A DNA stretch of 64,000 nucleotides from Streptomyces finlayi (GTDB taxonomy: Bacteria > Actinomycetota > Actinomycetes > Streptomycetales > Streptomycetaceae): positions 5,146,001-5,210,000 of the forward strand of contig NZ_CP045702.1 of NCBI RefSeq assembly GCF_014216315.1, read 5' to 3'. Below are positions 33,152 to 42,313 of the stretch, one piece after another; positions within the stretch are counted from its first letter, which is position 1, and every line of letters begins with the position of its first letter. Below the pieces are notes generated by a model that was given only the letters and a program-made list of their open reading frames with translations, was not told the DNA's origin and made no database searches. Made by a program: the position numbers and the translations under genes.

Positions 33152-33709
33152 TCAGCGGCGATGGCCGGCCGACGGGACGGGCGTAGTTGCGCCAGTGCGC
33201 GGTGCGGCGGGATGTGGAACTGGCTGGGGCGGCGCCGCGCGTGCAGGCGGTTCGGCGGTGAAGCCGGGCCAGAGGGTGTCGAGGCCGTCGGCGAGGTCGC
33301 GCGTACGGTCCGTGGCGTCGCGTAGCCACTCCCATGTGGGGACGGGGAGTTGACGCCAGTGGGCGTCGTTGCGTGCCCATTCGAGGATCTCGGCGGCGTT
33401 GCGGAGCTGCTCGGCGAGCTGCTGCAGAACCTGGCTCTGCTGTTCGGGGCCGGCGACGGTGTGCGCGGCCTGCAGGAGCGCGTCGAGGGCGGCGGGAAGA
33501 GGCTCCTCGTCCGTGGGCAGGCCGTAGAGCTGGGCGTGCAGGGCTTGGGCGTAGACCGTCACGGGGCCGCCGCGGGAGCGGTAGCCGTGCTGGGCTGCTG
33601 CTTGGCGCCGGACGGTGAAGTGGACGGTGACGTCGCGGGGAGCGGCGCCGGGGATCTGGTCGGCGAGCACTCGGGCGAAGTCGTGCACGGACGGGGTGTC
33701 GGAAGGCGT
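33152..33709 (-). CDS. Hypothetical protein (possible ACG start)
   Basis: 185 residues. Reads MPSDTPSVHDFARVLADQIP if started at ACG 33709, five bases after GGAG. GTG at 33688 is canonical but has no ribosome site. It has helical sequence ALDALLQAAHTVAGPEQQSQ, then QLRNAAEILEWARNDAHWRQ, and a proline/alanine tail. I do not recognise it. Confidence 0.7.
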   Translation of the reverse strand, partial: TPSDTPSVHDFARVLADQIPGAAPRDVTVHFTVRRQAAAQHGYRSRGGPVTVYAQALHAQLYGLPTDEEPLPAALDALLQAAHTVAGPEQQSQVLQQLAEQLRNAAEILEWARNDAHWRQLPVPTWEWLRDATDRTRDLADGLDTLWPGFTAEPPARAAPPQPVPHPAAPRTGATTPVPSAGHRR

Positions 33710-33730
33710 AGGAACTCCAGAGATACGGGT

Positions 33731-34675
33731 TCAGCGCCCGGCTGAGCGACGAGCCGGTTGAGGACCGGGCGGTGGGGTGGCCGGTTTTTGTGCCATCGGG
33801 CGTGAAGCGTGCCGAGGGGGATGGGTGTCCACGTGGTGACGGCGCACGGTGATCTCGCCGGAGGACGCCTCGGCGGAAACGATCAGGTCGCCCGGCTGCA
33901 GTTGGTGGACCTGTACGGTCAGCAGCGATGTGGCGGTGGCAGGGGCTTCGGGGGTCCAGCCAAGGGATTGCAGGGCAGCTTCGAGGGTGAGTTCGTGGCC
34001 GTGCATCCGGCCACGGATGACCTCTTCGGGGATGCCGGACAGGCGCCCCCAGTCGGGCAGACTCATCCGCTGGCCCCATGCGCTGTAGGGCTGACCGGTA
34101 CCGAGGGTGGACCGGTTCTCGGGTTCCTCGGTGATGGCGATCTGCGGATTCCAGCCCGCCTTGATGCGCTTGCGGATGGTGCTGGTGGAGGCGTTCGCTC
34201 GCGGGTCCACTCCCCATCGGTAGAGGGGCTTCGTCTCGCCGAAGGCGGTCACGGGCACCATGAAGTGCTCGCCGTCGGGCCCCTTGGCCAGAGCTTCTTC
34301 GAAGGAGAGGCCCTGTGTGTGGATGCGGCCGTAGAGCGTGTGGTACTTGATTCCCGACTGCTCGGCCCAGCCGCGTAGCGTCAGCGTCTTCTCGCCGAAG
34401 GTGAACTGGAGGGTGGGCAGTTCGTGCTTGGGCTTGGTGACGGCTTCTTCGGGATCCCAGCCCAGAGCGAGCCGTGTCCGCAGTGCTTCCTTCTTCACCT
34501 GGCAGCGGGGATCGTTGGCCCATGCGCCGAGTGACTTGGATTCGCCGAACGCGGCGATGGGCCCTCGGGCCTTCTCCCAGTCGTAGCGGCCTATCCGAGT
34601 GTCCGGGGTCCGCGCGGCGGCGGTTGCGCTCGCCGCCGCCGTCTCGGGATTCGGGGTGTTCGGGGGTCGGGTCAT
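33731..34675 (-). CDS. Four-repeat HTH-like (NUMOD/phage AP2-type) protein
   Basis: 314 residues. Four units of about 45 residues share the pattern 'FGe.k.L..Wa......tlr.Rl..Gw..eeAl': IAAFGESKSLGAWANDPRCQ; FTFGEKTLTLRGWAEQSGIK; VTAFGETKPLYRWGVDPRAN; YSAWGQRMSLPDWGRLSGIP. Each ends in an R...G.(S/N/D)P..A helix. Such modules bind DNA in homing endonucleases and phage proteins; no nuclease motif is seen. It has a proline-rich tail. The ATG overlaps the preceding gene (ATGA). Confidence 0.8.
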   Translation of the reverse strand: MTRPPNTPNPETAAASATAAARTPDTRIGRYDWEKARGPIAAFGESKSLGAWANDPRCQVKKEALRTRLALGWDPEEAVTKPKHELPTLQFTFGEKTLTLRGWAEQSGIKYHTLYGRIHTQGLSFEEALAKGPDGEHFMVPVTAFGETKPLYRWGVDPRANASTSTIRKRIKAGWNPQIAITEEPENRSTLGTGQPYSAWGQRMSLPDWGRLSGIPEEVIRGRMHGHELTLEAALQSLGWTPEAPATATSLLTVQVHQLQPGDLIVSAEASSGEITVRRHHVDTHPPRHASRPMAQKPATPPPGPQPARRSAGR

Positions 34676-35496
34676 CGGCTACGGGCCGGTTTCGGAGCGC
34701 CACTCGGCCGCAGGGCCGGGCGCGTGGTGGTCGGGGCAGCCGGGCGGGGGTAGGCGAAAGAGGCGGAGAGGTCACGGCGCCCGGCCGGGCTCAGGTGCAC
34801 ACGCTCGTCCACGAGCCACAGCTGGCAGTCCTCGCGCGTGATCAGGTCGCGGCTTTCCAGCGCGCGGATGGTGCTGATGCTGAAGTTGTCGCACTCGCGG
34901 CGGTTCCACGGCCGGCCGTTGCTGATGGTGACTTCCCCACGGGCGACCGCAAGCAGTGTGCGGCTCTGGGTCCGCGACAGGGTGGGCGGCTGATGCGCGG
35001 GCAGGTAGCCGTAATGGCGGCGTTCGGCGACGTACTGTTCGGCGGTCACCACGGCGTCGGAGGCGCCGAGAGCGGTGAGCTGCGAAACGAGGGCGAAGCG
35101 CCGTCCGATCTCCTGGCGGGCGTCCTGCTCACTCGGGACGGCCAGGAAGCCGTCGCCCAGCTCCATGGGCAGTCCCGCCTGCGCATGGGCGAGGACGTCC
35201 CCGGCTTCGATCAGGTGGTCGGCCGCGTCATAGGCCAGGTGGGCGAGTTGGCGAATCCGGGCGTAGACGGCGCTGATGACGGGGCTGTGGTACATCGACT
35301 CCTTGTTGAGTCTGGTGACGATGTCGAGCGCCGAATTGGCCAGGGCTTGGGCACGCGTCGCCTGCGCATTCAGGATGTCGGCGGGCCGGTTCCCGTTCAC
35401 CGCGTGTCGCAGATGAAGGTCGTGGAAGCGAGTGAAGTCGGATGCCACGGCCAGGAGTTGCTCGGCCGGCTCGACGGAGAGGGTCTTCTCGGACAG
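34672..35496 (-). CDS. Helical plus winged-helix protein (CTG start)
   Basis: 274 residues. Helices in the first 150 (EQLLAVASDFTRFHDLHLRH, ATRAQALANSALDIVTRLNK), then a MarR-like winged helix TLSRTQSRTLLAVARGEVTI with STIRALESRDLITRED. Paralogue of the genes at 36228 and 37104. CTG at 35496, six bases after ACGGAG, gives MSEKTLSVEPAEQLLAVASD and lines up with the N-terminus of the 36228 protein. GTG 35448 lacks a ribosome site. Likely a DNA-binding regulator. Confidence 0.8.
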   Translation of the reverse strand: MSEKTLSVEPAEQLLAVASDFTRFHDLHLRHAVNGNRPADILNAQATRAQALANSALDIVTRLNKESMYHSPVISAVYARIRQLAHLAYDAADHLIEAGDVLAHAQAGLPMELGDGFLAVPSEQDARQEIGRRFALVSQLTALGASDAVVTAEQYVAERRHYGYLPAHQPPTLSRTQSRTLLAVARGEVTISNGRPWNRRECDNFSISTIRALESRDLITREDCQLWLVDERVHLSPAGRRDLSASFAYPRPAAPTTTRPALRPSGAPKPARSR

Positions 35497-35520
35497 GGGT
35501 GGCTCCGTAACAGGAGATGG

Positions 35521-36231
35521 TTAGCGACGGTGGGGGCGGCCAAGCTGGGCGAGGGCGTGAGCGACCTGTGGGTTGATCGCAGCCCCGCGGACCGGGGTGA
35601 TCAGGCCGCCGTGCTCGTACCGGGTGCTGAGGGGGATGTCGGCGAAGGCGCGCTCCACCGCGATCGGCGTGGCGAGATGGGCGAAGAAGTTGCCGACGAG
35701 GTGGTCGGGGGTGTGCCGCATGAAGGTGGCCAGCGGATCGTTCTCGAAGTAGACGTGCTCGACCTTCCAGGCATCGTCCACGTCCGGCGTGTGCTCGATT
35801 CGGCAGTACAGGTCGGGCGAGACGAAGGAGCTGCCCTCGGCAGACCAGCCGCTGAGGGCGGCGATCTGGTCCAAGGGCTCGCGTGTGACCGGAATCTGCT
35901 CGGCGTGGCGGTCATCACCGAGGAGCTGGGGCAGGGCCTGGGTGAACGCGGCCACTGCCTCCAGCGGCGCCTGTCGGCTGAACACCGCCTTCCAGTAGGG
36001 CTCGTGGTGGACGACCTTGCACCAGCGTCCGAGCGGGTGCAGCGGGACGAAGTCGACCGACACGCTGCCGTCGGGGCTGTCGACGCCGACGTCGCCGTTG
36101 CCGGCATCGTGCTCGACTTTCCAGCCGAAGAGGTGGATAAGGGGACCGATCACGTCGGCGACCCGGTCCCCGGCATCGGCCATGTACCGCGGGGAGACCA
36201 GGACCCGTTCGTCGGGCGCGTACGGGCTCAT
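35521..36231 (-). CDS. DUF317-like two-repeat protein
   Basis: 236 residues. Two related halves: VSPRYMADAGDRVADVIGPL, then WCKVVHHEPYWKAVFSRQAP; and LSGWSAEGSSFVSPDLYCRI, then FMRHTPDHLVGNFFAHLATP. This is the DUF317 plan (W...F....P.E.v..ft.al), diverged. Soluble, function unknown. The ATG overlaps the stop of the 36228 gene. Confidence 0.7.
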   Translation of the reverse strand: MSPYAPDERVLVSPRYMADAGDRVADVIGPLIHLFGWKVEHDAGNGDVGVDSPDGSVSVDFVPLHPLGRWCKVVHHEPYWKAVFSRQAPLEAVAAFTQALPQLLGDDRHAEQIPVTREPLDQIAALSGWSAEGSSFVSPDLYCRIEHTPDVDDAWKVEHVYFENDPLATFMRHTPDHLVGNFFAHLATPIAVERAFADIPLSTRYEHGGLITPVRGAAINPQVAHALAQLGRPHRR

Positions 36232-37085
36232 CGGCGAACACCCTGCGCCGCCACGGTGACCTTCGGGGCGGTGGACGCTGCCGTTGACAGGGCGGCGCGA
36301 GGCCGAGGCTCGGCCAAGGCGCGCTGCCCCGCCTCGGTCACGGTGATCTTCTGCCCCTGGAACAGCGAGGTGCCGGTGTCGGAGCGGACCAGCTTGCGCT
36401 TGGCCAGAGCGCGGTAGGTGGCGATGGAGACGCGGGTGCCGTCCTCGGTGGCGACCCGGGTGACGCCCAGCCCCCGCGCCGAACTCTCACACAGCTGTCC
36501 GCCGGCGGACAGCGCGGTGAGGGCGTCGTACTGGGCCGGGCTGAGCGGGGCCCCTGCCGTCTGCCGTACGGCCGCCGTCTTGTGATCTTGAGCGGAGGCG
36601 AGGTCCTCGGCGATGCCGTGGGCGAGGTAGTGGCAGCCGGTCGCGCACAGGTCGAGCTGGTGGACGGCATCGTTGAGGTGCCCGCTCATCTTCGGAATGG
36701 CTTCGGCGTGCCGGTGGGCGCGTACCGCCTCGTCGTCGGCCGGGTAACCGGCGAACTGCGCCCCTTCGTACGGGTTGGCTAGAAGGGCACGGGCCAGGTC
36801 CGTGCCGGCGAGCGACGACGAGGACACGACCGAGGACAGCAGGTCCAGGCTGGCACGGCTGCCGGCGATGTGGGTGTACGCGCTGTTGTCGAGCGCGGTC
36901 AGGCGCACCATGGCGGTGGCAGTGAGGTCCTGGGTCTGCAAGAGGAGGGGGCCGATGCGGCGCAGCGCGTCCGTGCCGGGCGTGTACGAAACGTCGTGCA
37001 CGTGCAGCTTGAGGGCTTCGAAGTCACGGGCCAACTCACGGAGTTGGCTGACTTGTTCGTGGAGATCGGTCGGGGGCGTGGGGAT
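36228..37085 (-). CDS. Helical plus winged-helix protein (ATC start)
   Basis: 285 residues. Helical half with TDLHEQVSQLRELARDFEAL, then the winged helix PLSPAQYDALTALSAGGQLC with SIATYRALAKRKLVRSD. Paralogue of the 34672 and 37104 genes. ATC at 37085 lies five bases after CCAGGAG and gives an N-terminus matching the 34672 protein within one residue. The first usual codon, TTG 37034, has no ribosome site and removes the first helix. Confidence 0.8.
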   Translation of the reverse strand: MPTPPTDLHEQVSQLRELARDFEALKLHVHDVSYTPGTDALRRIGPLLLQTQDLTATAMVRLTALDNSAYTHIAGSRASLDLLSSVVSSSSLAGTDLARALLANPYEGAQFAGYPADDEAVRAHRHAEAIPKMSGHLNDAVHQLDLCATGCHYLAHGIAEDLASAQDHKTAAVRQTAGAPLSPAQYDALTALSAGGQLCESSARGLGVTRVATEDGTRVSIATYRALAKRKLVRSDTGTSLFQGQKITVTEAGQRALAEPRPRAALSTAASTAPKVTVAAQGVRR

Positions 37086-37103
37086 GGGGGCTCCTGGGAT
37101 GGT

Positions 37104-37865
37104 TCAGCGGCTTCGGGCGGTGGCCTGCGCGGCGGCCGGGAGAGGGCGGGGCGTCGTCCCAGGTGCCGCACTCGGTCTGGCCGACGGCAGTTCGAGGACA
37201 GAGGCGAGGGAGGCGATGCCCGTCTCGGTGAGGCGCACGCGGTCCTGGGGCGGGCCCCCGACGTACGCGGGATGCGCCGAGTCCGCGGACCTCTCGACCA
37301 GGCCCCTCGACTCCAGGGCACGCAGGGTGCTTATCAGCACCTTGGGCTCACGCGAGCGTGTGAACTCGCGCTCCATCGAGCTGCCGGCCACGACGTGCCC
37401 GCGGGCGATCTCGGTCAGGGCGTCGCACTGCACGGCTGTCAGCCGGTGATCGGCGACCGGGGCGGAGGCCCAGCGGCGTCTGCGCATCTCGGTGGCCAGG
37501 GTCACCGCGCAGCTGACGGCAGCTTCTGGGGCCAGGGCGGTCAGCTGGCGCGCTGTCCCGGCACGGAGGTCCGCCGAGGCGGTGGCGAGGAAGGCGAGCT
37601 GCTGCAGGCGCATCACCGTCTCGGTCAGCTCCGCGCTCTCGTAGAGCCGTTCGCCCTGGATCGCCTTGATCGCGGATTGAGTGCTGGCTGCCGTACGCAG
37701 GGCCGAGTCGGCATGGGTGTTCGGCCCGGACGTGGCGGTGGTGCGCAGGACGAGGTCGAGAGCGTCGTTGTGCTGGGTGTACTGGTCGGCCAGGTGGAGC
37801 AGCCGCTCGACGGATGTCGGCGGCGGTGGCACCTCGAACAGCAGGGCTTCGGCGGGTGGTCTCAT
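37104..37865 (-). CDS. Helical plus winged-helix protein
   Basis: 253 residues starting MRPPAEALLFEVPPPPTSVE. Helices QSAIKAIQGERLYESAELTE and MRLQQLAFLATASADLRAGT, then the winged helix RLTAVQCDALTEIARGHVVA with STLRALESRGLVERS. Third paralogue. The ATG overlaps the stop of the upstream zinc-type gene (ATGA). Ends in a proline/alanine-rich tail. Confidence 0.8.
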   Translation of the reverse strand: MRPPAEALLFEVPPPPTSVERLLHLADQYTQHNDALDLVLRTTATSGPNTHADSALRTAASTQSAIKAIQGERLYESAELTETVMRLQQLAFLATASADLRAGTARQLTALAPEAAVSCAVTLATEMRRRRWASAPVADHRLTAVQCDALTEIARGHVVAGSSMEREFTRSREPKVLISTLRALESRGLVERSADSAHPAYVGGPPQDRVRLTETGIASLASVLELPSARPSAAPGTTPRPLPAAAQATARSR

Positions 37866-38137
37866 GCGCGAGGACGACGGCGGGTTGCGGGTGTCGAGGA
37901 TGCCGTCGGAGTGGTGGAGGGCTTCGGCGCGTGCTGTTCCTCTGCGTGGAGGGCGGGCCCGTAGGAATCGAGGACGGCGGCAACGTCTGCGAGGTGTCGG
38001 GTGCAGGCGAGGGCCTGCTGTTTCGTGGCGGGGTGGGTGAGGGCCCGCAGGGTGACGTCGGGGTCGCTGTTGCCGCATTCGAGGCAGCAGCGATGGTTGG
38101 GATTCCAGTCGTCGGGGACGTCGTGGATCTGTGGCAT
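37862..38137 (-). CDS. Small Cys/His protein
   Basis: 91 residues: MPQIHDVPDDWNPNHRCCLE, then CGNSDPDVTLRALTHPATKQ and ALACTRHLADVAAVLD. The HRCC..CG and CTRH pairs suggest one zinc site, as in many small phage and plasmid proteins. GGAAA precedes the ATG. Unknown role. Confidence 0.75.
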   Translation of the reverse strand: MPQIHDVPDDWNPNHRCCLECGNSDPDVTLRALTHPATKQQALACTRHLADVAAVLDSYGPALHAEEQHAPKPSTTPTASSTPATRRRPRA

Positions 38138-38197
38138 GGGCGTTTTCCAGGTGGGCTGTCGGACGGTGCGGGGCGGGGAGCGAGGGAGGCCGGCGCC

Positions 38198-39991
38198 CTA
38201 CGCGGTGGGGCCGAAGTCGGACTGCTTCGGCGCGGCCTTGGCGATGGCTCGTGCGGTGATGCCTTTGGAGGCGCGGTCGGAGGCGGCGGAGAGTTCGTCA
38301 GCGCCGGGTTCGAGATACCAGGGGCGCAGATCGAGCATGGCCGCGCGCATGCCGGTGGCGAACGCGAGTGCGGTGCCCTTGGGCAGCGCGCGGATGGCGT
38401 CGGCGGCCAGGATGCGTTCCTGTCGCATGGACACGGAGGTGGACTTGCCGGACTCCGAGGTCGAGGTGGACGTCGTCTCGACATCGTGATCGCCGATCAG
38501 CCGGGATAGCTTGTCCGCGAAGTCCGGGTCGTCGATGCCGGAGCCGATCACCTTGATCGTTGAAGCGGACCACAGGGCGTCCATTCCCGTGTCCGACCAG
38601 ACTTTCTGGCCCTGGCGGTAGCTCTGCAGGATGGTGATGGGGATGATGCCGCGCGAGCCGAGGTGGGAGTACAGATCGGGCAAGTCGCTGATTTTGCAGA
38701 CGTTCGCGGCCTCGTCGAGGATCGCGAGCATCGGCGGATCGAGGCGTCCACCAGCACGTTCGGCCTGAGCGGTCGCGGCCCGCATCACGCTGTCCGCGCA
38801 CGCGGCGATCAGTGCGCTGGCACCGCCTCCGCCGTCCTTCGACAGCAGGTAGAGCGTGTCCTTCGAGGTGACGAACGTGGACGGCGTGAACTCGCGCACG
38901 TTCTTCTGCGGGGTCACCCAGGCGGCGATCTCGGTGTTGAGGAGGGCCGCGGCGTACTGGCGGGCCGTCTCATAGATGCCATCGCGTGTCTCGGGCGGCC
39001 CCTCCACCGTTCCCTTGAGCTGAGCGGCGACTGCGGCGAAGCCGTGGTCACGCAGGATGTCGAGCGGGCTTCGGTCGGCGGGGAAGGCGAGCCAGGCCAT
39101 CACGTCGGTGATCGGCCTCTCGGCGAGCGCGGCGGCCAGGAACAGCTGGCTCAGGATGTTCGACCCGGCCTTGGACCAGAAGTCACCCTGCTGGCTGGCG
39201 TCGACGCTGGCGGCGAGGAAGTGGCCGGCCAACCTCCCGGCGCCGTCCAAGGTTTTGGCGTCGGCCAGCGGATTCCACCACATCGATCGTTCGGCGTGGG
39301 CGATCTGCTGCGGGTCCATCGACCAGGTCCGGCCGACGGCTGCCCGTGCGTCGAGCGTCGCGGTGTAGGCGTCTCCGGCGGCTTTGTTGCTGGTGAGGAT
39401 GACCGGGCCCGGCGCTGCCAGGATGGACGGGATCGCCAGGCTGGTGGTCTTTCCGGAGCGGGGCGCCATGATCGCGACGGCTACGTCCTCGTAGCCCATC
39501 CGCACCTCGCGCTTGGTGCCCTGGAGGTTGCCGAGCAGGATGCCGGAATCGGCTGCGTCGATGTGCTTGGCGTTCTTCAAACTCGGGCGCAGAGAACGGG
39601 CCTTGGCGGTGATGGCCTTGGACATCAAAGGTTCGATGTCCTTGTGCTTGGCCATGCCCACGACGCGTTTCCGGCGTCCGCTTCCGCCGTCCTTGTGCCG
39701 CTTGTACAGCACGGCTGCGGTGACGGCGAGGGACAACAGCAGGGTGCCGGGAACGATGCGGGTTCCGATGAGCAGGGACGTTTCACCGAGGTGGGGCCAG
39801 AGCTGCTCGGGATGGAGCAGGGCCTGGACGGGCTGGTACGGGGCACCGGGGTCGGCGTCGGTGACCTTGGAGGTGATCGTGCCGCCCAACCAGGTCAGGT
39901 TGGCCAGGGGGACCGCGATGGCAAGGGCTACTCCCAGGACGCGGAAGGCTATGTCGTATCCGTCGGTGGACGTGGAGTTGGGCTGGGGCAA
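38198..39991 (-). CDS. TraG/VirD4-family coupling protein
   Basis: 597 residues. Two N-terminal membrane helices (FRVLGVALAIAVPLANLTWL and IVPGTLLLSLAVTAAVLY). Then a RecA-like ATPase: Walker A MAPRSGKTTSLAI, SMDPQQIAHAERSMWWNPLA, Walker B MLAILDEAANVCKI, and ITILQSYRQGQKVWSDTG. It brings the DNA-relaxase complex to a type IV secretion channel at the membrane. TTG start at 39991 after GGAA. This shows that the element uses a T4SS-like system rather than the single-protein TraB transfer of classical AICEs. Confidence 0.92.
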   Translation of the reverse strand: MPQPNSTSTDGYDIAFRVLGVALAIAVPLANLTWLGGTITSKVTDADPGAPYQPVQALLHPEQLWPHLGETSLLIGTRIVPGTLLLSLAVTAAVLYKRHKDGGSGRRKRVVGMAKHKDIEPLMSKAITAKARSLRPSLKNAKHIDAADSGILLGNLQGTKREVRMGYEDVAVAIMAPRSGKTTSLAIPSILAAPGPVILTSNKAAGDAYTATLDARAAVGRTWSMDPQQIAHAERSMWWNPLADAKTLDGAGRLAGHFLAASVDASQQGDFWSKAGSNILSQLFLAAALAERPITDVMAWLAFPADRSPLDILRDHGFAAVAAQLKGTVEGPPETRDGIYETARQYAAALLNTEIAAWVTPQKNVREFTPSTFVTSKDTLYLLSKDGGGGASALIAACADSVMRAATAQAERAGGRLDPPMLAILDEAANVCKISDLPDLYSHLGSRGIIPITILQSYRQGQKVWSDTGMDALWSASTIKVIGSGIDDPDFADKLSRLIGDHDVETTSTSTSESGKSTSVSMRQERILAADAIRALPKGTALAFATGMRAAMLDLRPWYLEPGADELSAASDRASKGITARAIAKAAPKQSDFGPTA

Positions 39992-40033
39992 GGGGCTGTT
40001 CCAGGGAGCGGGGAGGGGCGCGGTGGCGGGTGT

Positions 40034-40834
40034 TCAGCGGGTGCGGCGCGGCGTGGGGGCGTGCGGTGGAGCGGGAGGCGCCGATGGCGGCGATGCGGAG
40101 TTGCGCTGGGCGAGGGCGCTGATGCGGTTCCTGAGTGCGAAGGCGACGGACTCTGCGCTGACCTGCCGGGTGCTGGTACTGCCGTGAGTGACGGCCAGCG
40201 GGGGAACGCGGTGTGGATTCCGGACGAGGGGCGTCGCGTCGGCCAGTGCGCCGAAGAGCGCGGAGGCCACGTGGGACGGCGTGTTGCCGTCTACATACGC
40301 GCGCCAGATCGCGGGGAGGTTATGGACGGACGTTTCGACGACCCAGCCGGCGCTGCGCCCGCTCTCGTCAACGATCCGGTCGACTCGCGCCAGGCCGTTG
40401 GGGGAACTCATCCCCTTGGGCGAGGTGAGACCGTCGTGGTGGCGGGGAGCGTGCCAGCCCGCAGCGCGCAGCGGACCGTACGGGTCGACCGACGCCGTCG
40501 GCGGCGGCCCGGGAGCGGTGAGCGTGTCGGTGACCGCGGCGACGATCTCGACTGGGGTCTGGGCGTCGAAGGTGATCTCCCAGGCGCGTTGATCACCGTG
40601 GTGCGCATGACGCAGGGTCCACCACGGCTGGGCCGGGTCGGGGTCCGGTGCGATGCGCAGCTGGGCGAGCTGGTCGGGGCTGGTGAGGATGACCCGCGGC
40701 ACCAGCGGATCCCCGGCGGTGCTCCAGCCAGAGGCGCGACGGAGGGGAGCAGTGACCCAGGCGGGGTCGCCACTGCCGGCCAGATAGCCGGGCGATATGA
40801 GCGTCTGCTCGATGGACTCGGTCACCGCGCTCAC
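40034..40834 (-). CDS. DUF317 domain protein
   Basis: 266 residues. Repeat 1: ISPGYLAGSGDPAWVTAPLR, SPDQLAQLRIAPDPDPAQPW, WEITFDAQTPVEIVAAVTDT. Repeat 2: YGPLRAAGWHAPRHHDGLTS, IWRAYVDGNTPSHVASALFG. Typical DUF317, found widely in Streptomyces mobile regions; function unknown. The GTG overlaps the stop of the upstream gene. C-terminal proline-rich tail. Confidence 0.88.
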   Translation of the reverse strand: MSAVTESIEQTLISPGYLAGSGDPAWVTAPLRRASGWSTAGDPLVPRVILTSPDQLAQLRIAPDPDPAQPWWTLRHAHHGDQRAWEITFDAQTPVEIVAAVTDTLTAPGPPPTASVDPYGPLRAAGWHAPRHHDGLTSPKGMSSPNGLARVDRIVDESGRSAGWVVETSVHNLPAIWRAYVDGNTPSHVASALFGALADATPLVRNPHRVPPLAVTHGSTSTRQVSAESVAFALRNRISALAQRNSASPPSAPPAPPHAPTPRRTR

Positions 40835-41421
40835 CGCCGCACCTTGGCAGCAACGGCGGGTGCCGGAGGGGCGGCGACCGCTGTGGGTGCGCCGGTCTTC
40901 GACTGCCGTTCGGCCAGCGCGTTGACGGCGAAGACGGCTTCGCCGTGGATCGCCCACTGGTCCAGGTAGTGCCATGCTTCCGCGTAGCTCTCGGCGAGCG
41001 GTTCCTCGTAGGCCGGTGTGCCGGGCCGGGCGCTCTCGGGCAGCGCGGCACGTACGGTCAGCCAGTCGTTGTAAACGGCGTACAGGTGTTCCGTGGCCTC
41101 ATGCAGTTCCCGTACCTGCCAGGCGTAGCGCCGGGTACGGTCGGATGCCGGGAGCTGGGCGAGCTGCTGTTCGGCGACATACACCAGTTCGTCGGCGTGG
41201 TAGTACACGCGACCGAAGGCGGCCAGGGTGTCGGCGTCGCGTTGCTGCTGGCGCAGTCCGTAGGCGTCCTCGTCGTGGGGCTGGAACGTTTCGGGGTCGG
41301 AGTGCCGTGCGGAGTAGTGGTCCCAGGTGGCGAGGATCTGCCGGCTGTGACGCAGGTAGTGGGCGAGCTGGCGCAGGTAGAGCCAGTGCTCCTCGCTCCC
41401 GGGTTCAAGTGAGATGGTCAA
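40831..41421 (-). CDS. Helical hypothetical protein
   Basis: 196 residues from TTG 41421 (GAAGG six bases before): TISLEPGSEEHWLYLRQLAH, then ILATWDHYSARHSDPETFQP and VREQLHEATEHLYAVYNDWL-like helices (exact: WQVRELHEATEHLYAVYNDW). No known domain. Coupled to the DUF317 gene after it. Confidence 0.7.
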   Translation of the reverse strand: MTISLEPGSEEHWLYLRQLAHYLRHSRQILATWDHYSARHSDPETFQPHDEDAYGLRQQQRDADTLAAFGRVYYHADELVYVAEQQLAQLPASDRTRRYAWQVRELHEATEHLYAVYNDWLTVRAALPESARPGTPAYEEPLAESYAEAWHYLDQWAIHGEAVFAVNALAERQSKTGAPTAVAAPPAPAVAAKVRR

Positions 41422-41482
41422 GAGGGGCCTTCGGGCAGGTGGTGTGGTCGGGGCGGAGCGGCTGGGGCTCCCTCCGCCCCGT

Positions 41483-42313
41483 TCAGCGGCTGCGGGCCGC
41501 AGGCATGGTCGTCTCGGCACCGGGTGCCGACGCCGGACGTGTCGTGAGTGCGGAAGCGCGACGGGCCTTGCGGGCTGCCGTCCGTATGGCCTTCAGTCGC
41601 GCGTCGTGGGCGGCGGCGAGCTGATCACCCTGAGCACCGCGTTCCACCTGCGTGACCAGGTGGGAGTGGGGGACGTCGTAGCGGCCTCGGGAGACGGGGG
41701 CCGGATCGACGAGGGCGGCGGCGAAGCTGGCGAGCAGGTGGCGAGGGGTGCGGTCGTCGAAGTACGCGTGCCACAGCCGGTTGTGGCCGCCGAGCCCGGT
41801 GGGCAGTGCGACTTCGGCAGTCCAGGCGAAGTGGTCGCCGGTCAGCGTGGCCGACCGCTCCATGGTGGTGATGCCGTCCGGGTGGCGTGCGTGCTCGTTG
41901 CCTCGTTCGTCGCGTTCGTAGGTCCAGCCAGCCGCTTGCAGGGCCGGCCAGATGTCCGGCTCGCTTTCGGGCGTGGGGCGCAGGAGCGCGTCGGTGAATC
42001 CGGCGATGACCTCGGCGGGTGTGTTGCCGCCGAAGGACGCGTGCCAACCGCCCCACGGCGTCGACGAGATCCGCCACCAGGAGCCGTACGTCTCCGGCGT
42101 GGGTTCCAGGACGAGCGTGTGCTGGTAGTCGGGGCTGGCCAGGACGACGTGGGGGAAGTCGGGGTCGCCGAAGTTCTTCCACCCGGCGGCCCGCAGGGCC
42201 TGAGTGACATGGCGCGGGTCGCCGGGCCCGGCGAGGTGGCGGGGCGTGGTGTCGCACCACATACGGGACCAGGGGTCGTCGGCCTGGCTGGCGATGTAGG
42301 GGCGCGTCATCAC
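41483..42313 (-). CDS. DUF317 domain protein
   Basis: 276 residues, two clear DUF317 repeats: CDTTPRHLAGPGDPRHVTQA, LASPDYQHTLVLEPTPETYG, WWRISSTPWGGWHASFGGNT; then LQAAGWTYERDERGNEHARH, LWHAYFDDRTPRHLLASFAA. Start GTG 42313 or ATG 42310; both overlap the preceding stop. A lysine/arginine-rich end (ARLKAIRTAARKARRAS) may contact nucleic acid. Confidence 0.9.
   Translation of the reverse strand: MMTRPYIASQADDPWSRMWCDTTPRHLAGPGDPRHVTQALRAAGWKNFGDPDFPHVVLASPDYQHTLVLEPTPETYGSWWRISSTPWGGWHASFGGNTPAEVIAGFTDALLRPTPESEPDIWPALQAAGWTYERDERGNEHARHPDGITTMERSATLTGDHFAWTAEVALPTGLGGHNRLWHAYFDDRTPRHLLASFAAALVDPAPVSRGRYDVPHSHLVTQVERGAQGDQLAAAHDARLKAIRTAARKARRASALTTRPASAPGAETTMPAARSR

Noticed and set aside
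34474..36417. Plus-strand open frame of about 647 codons in the conjugative region
   Set aside because: Opposite to several coupled minus-strand genes with recognisable domains; no motif on this strand.
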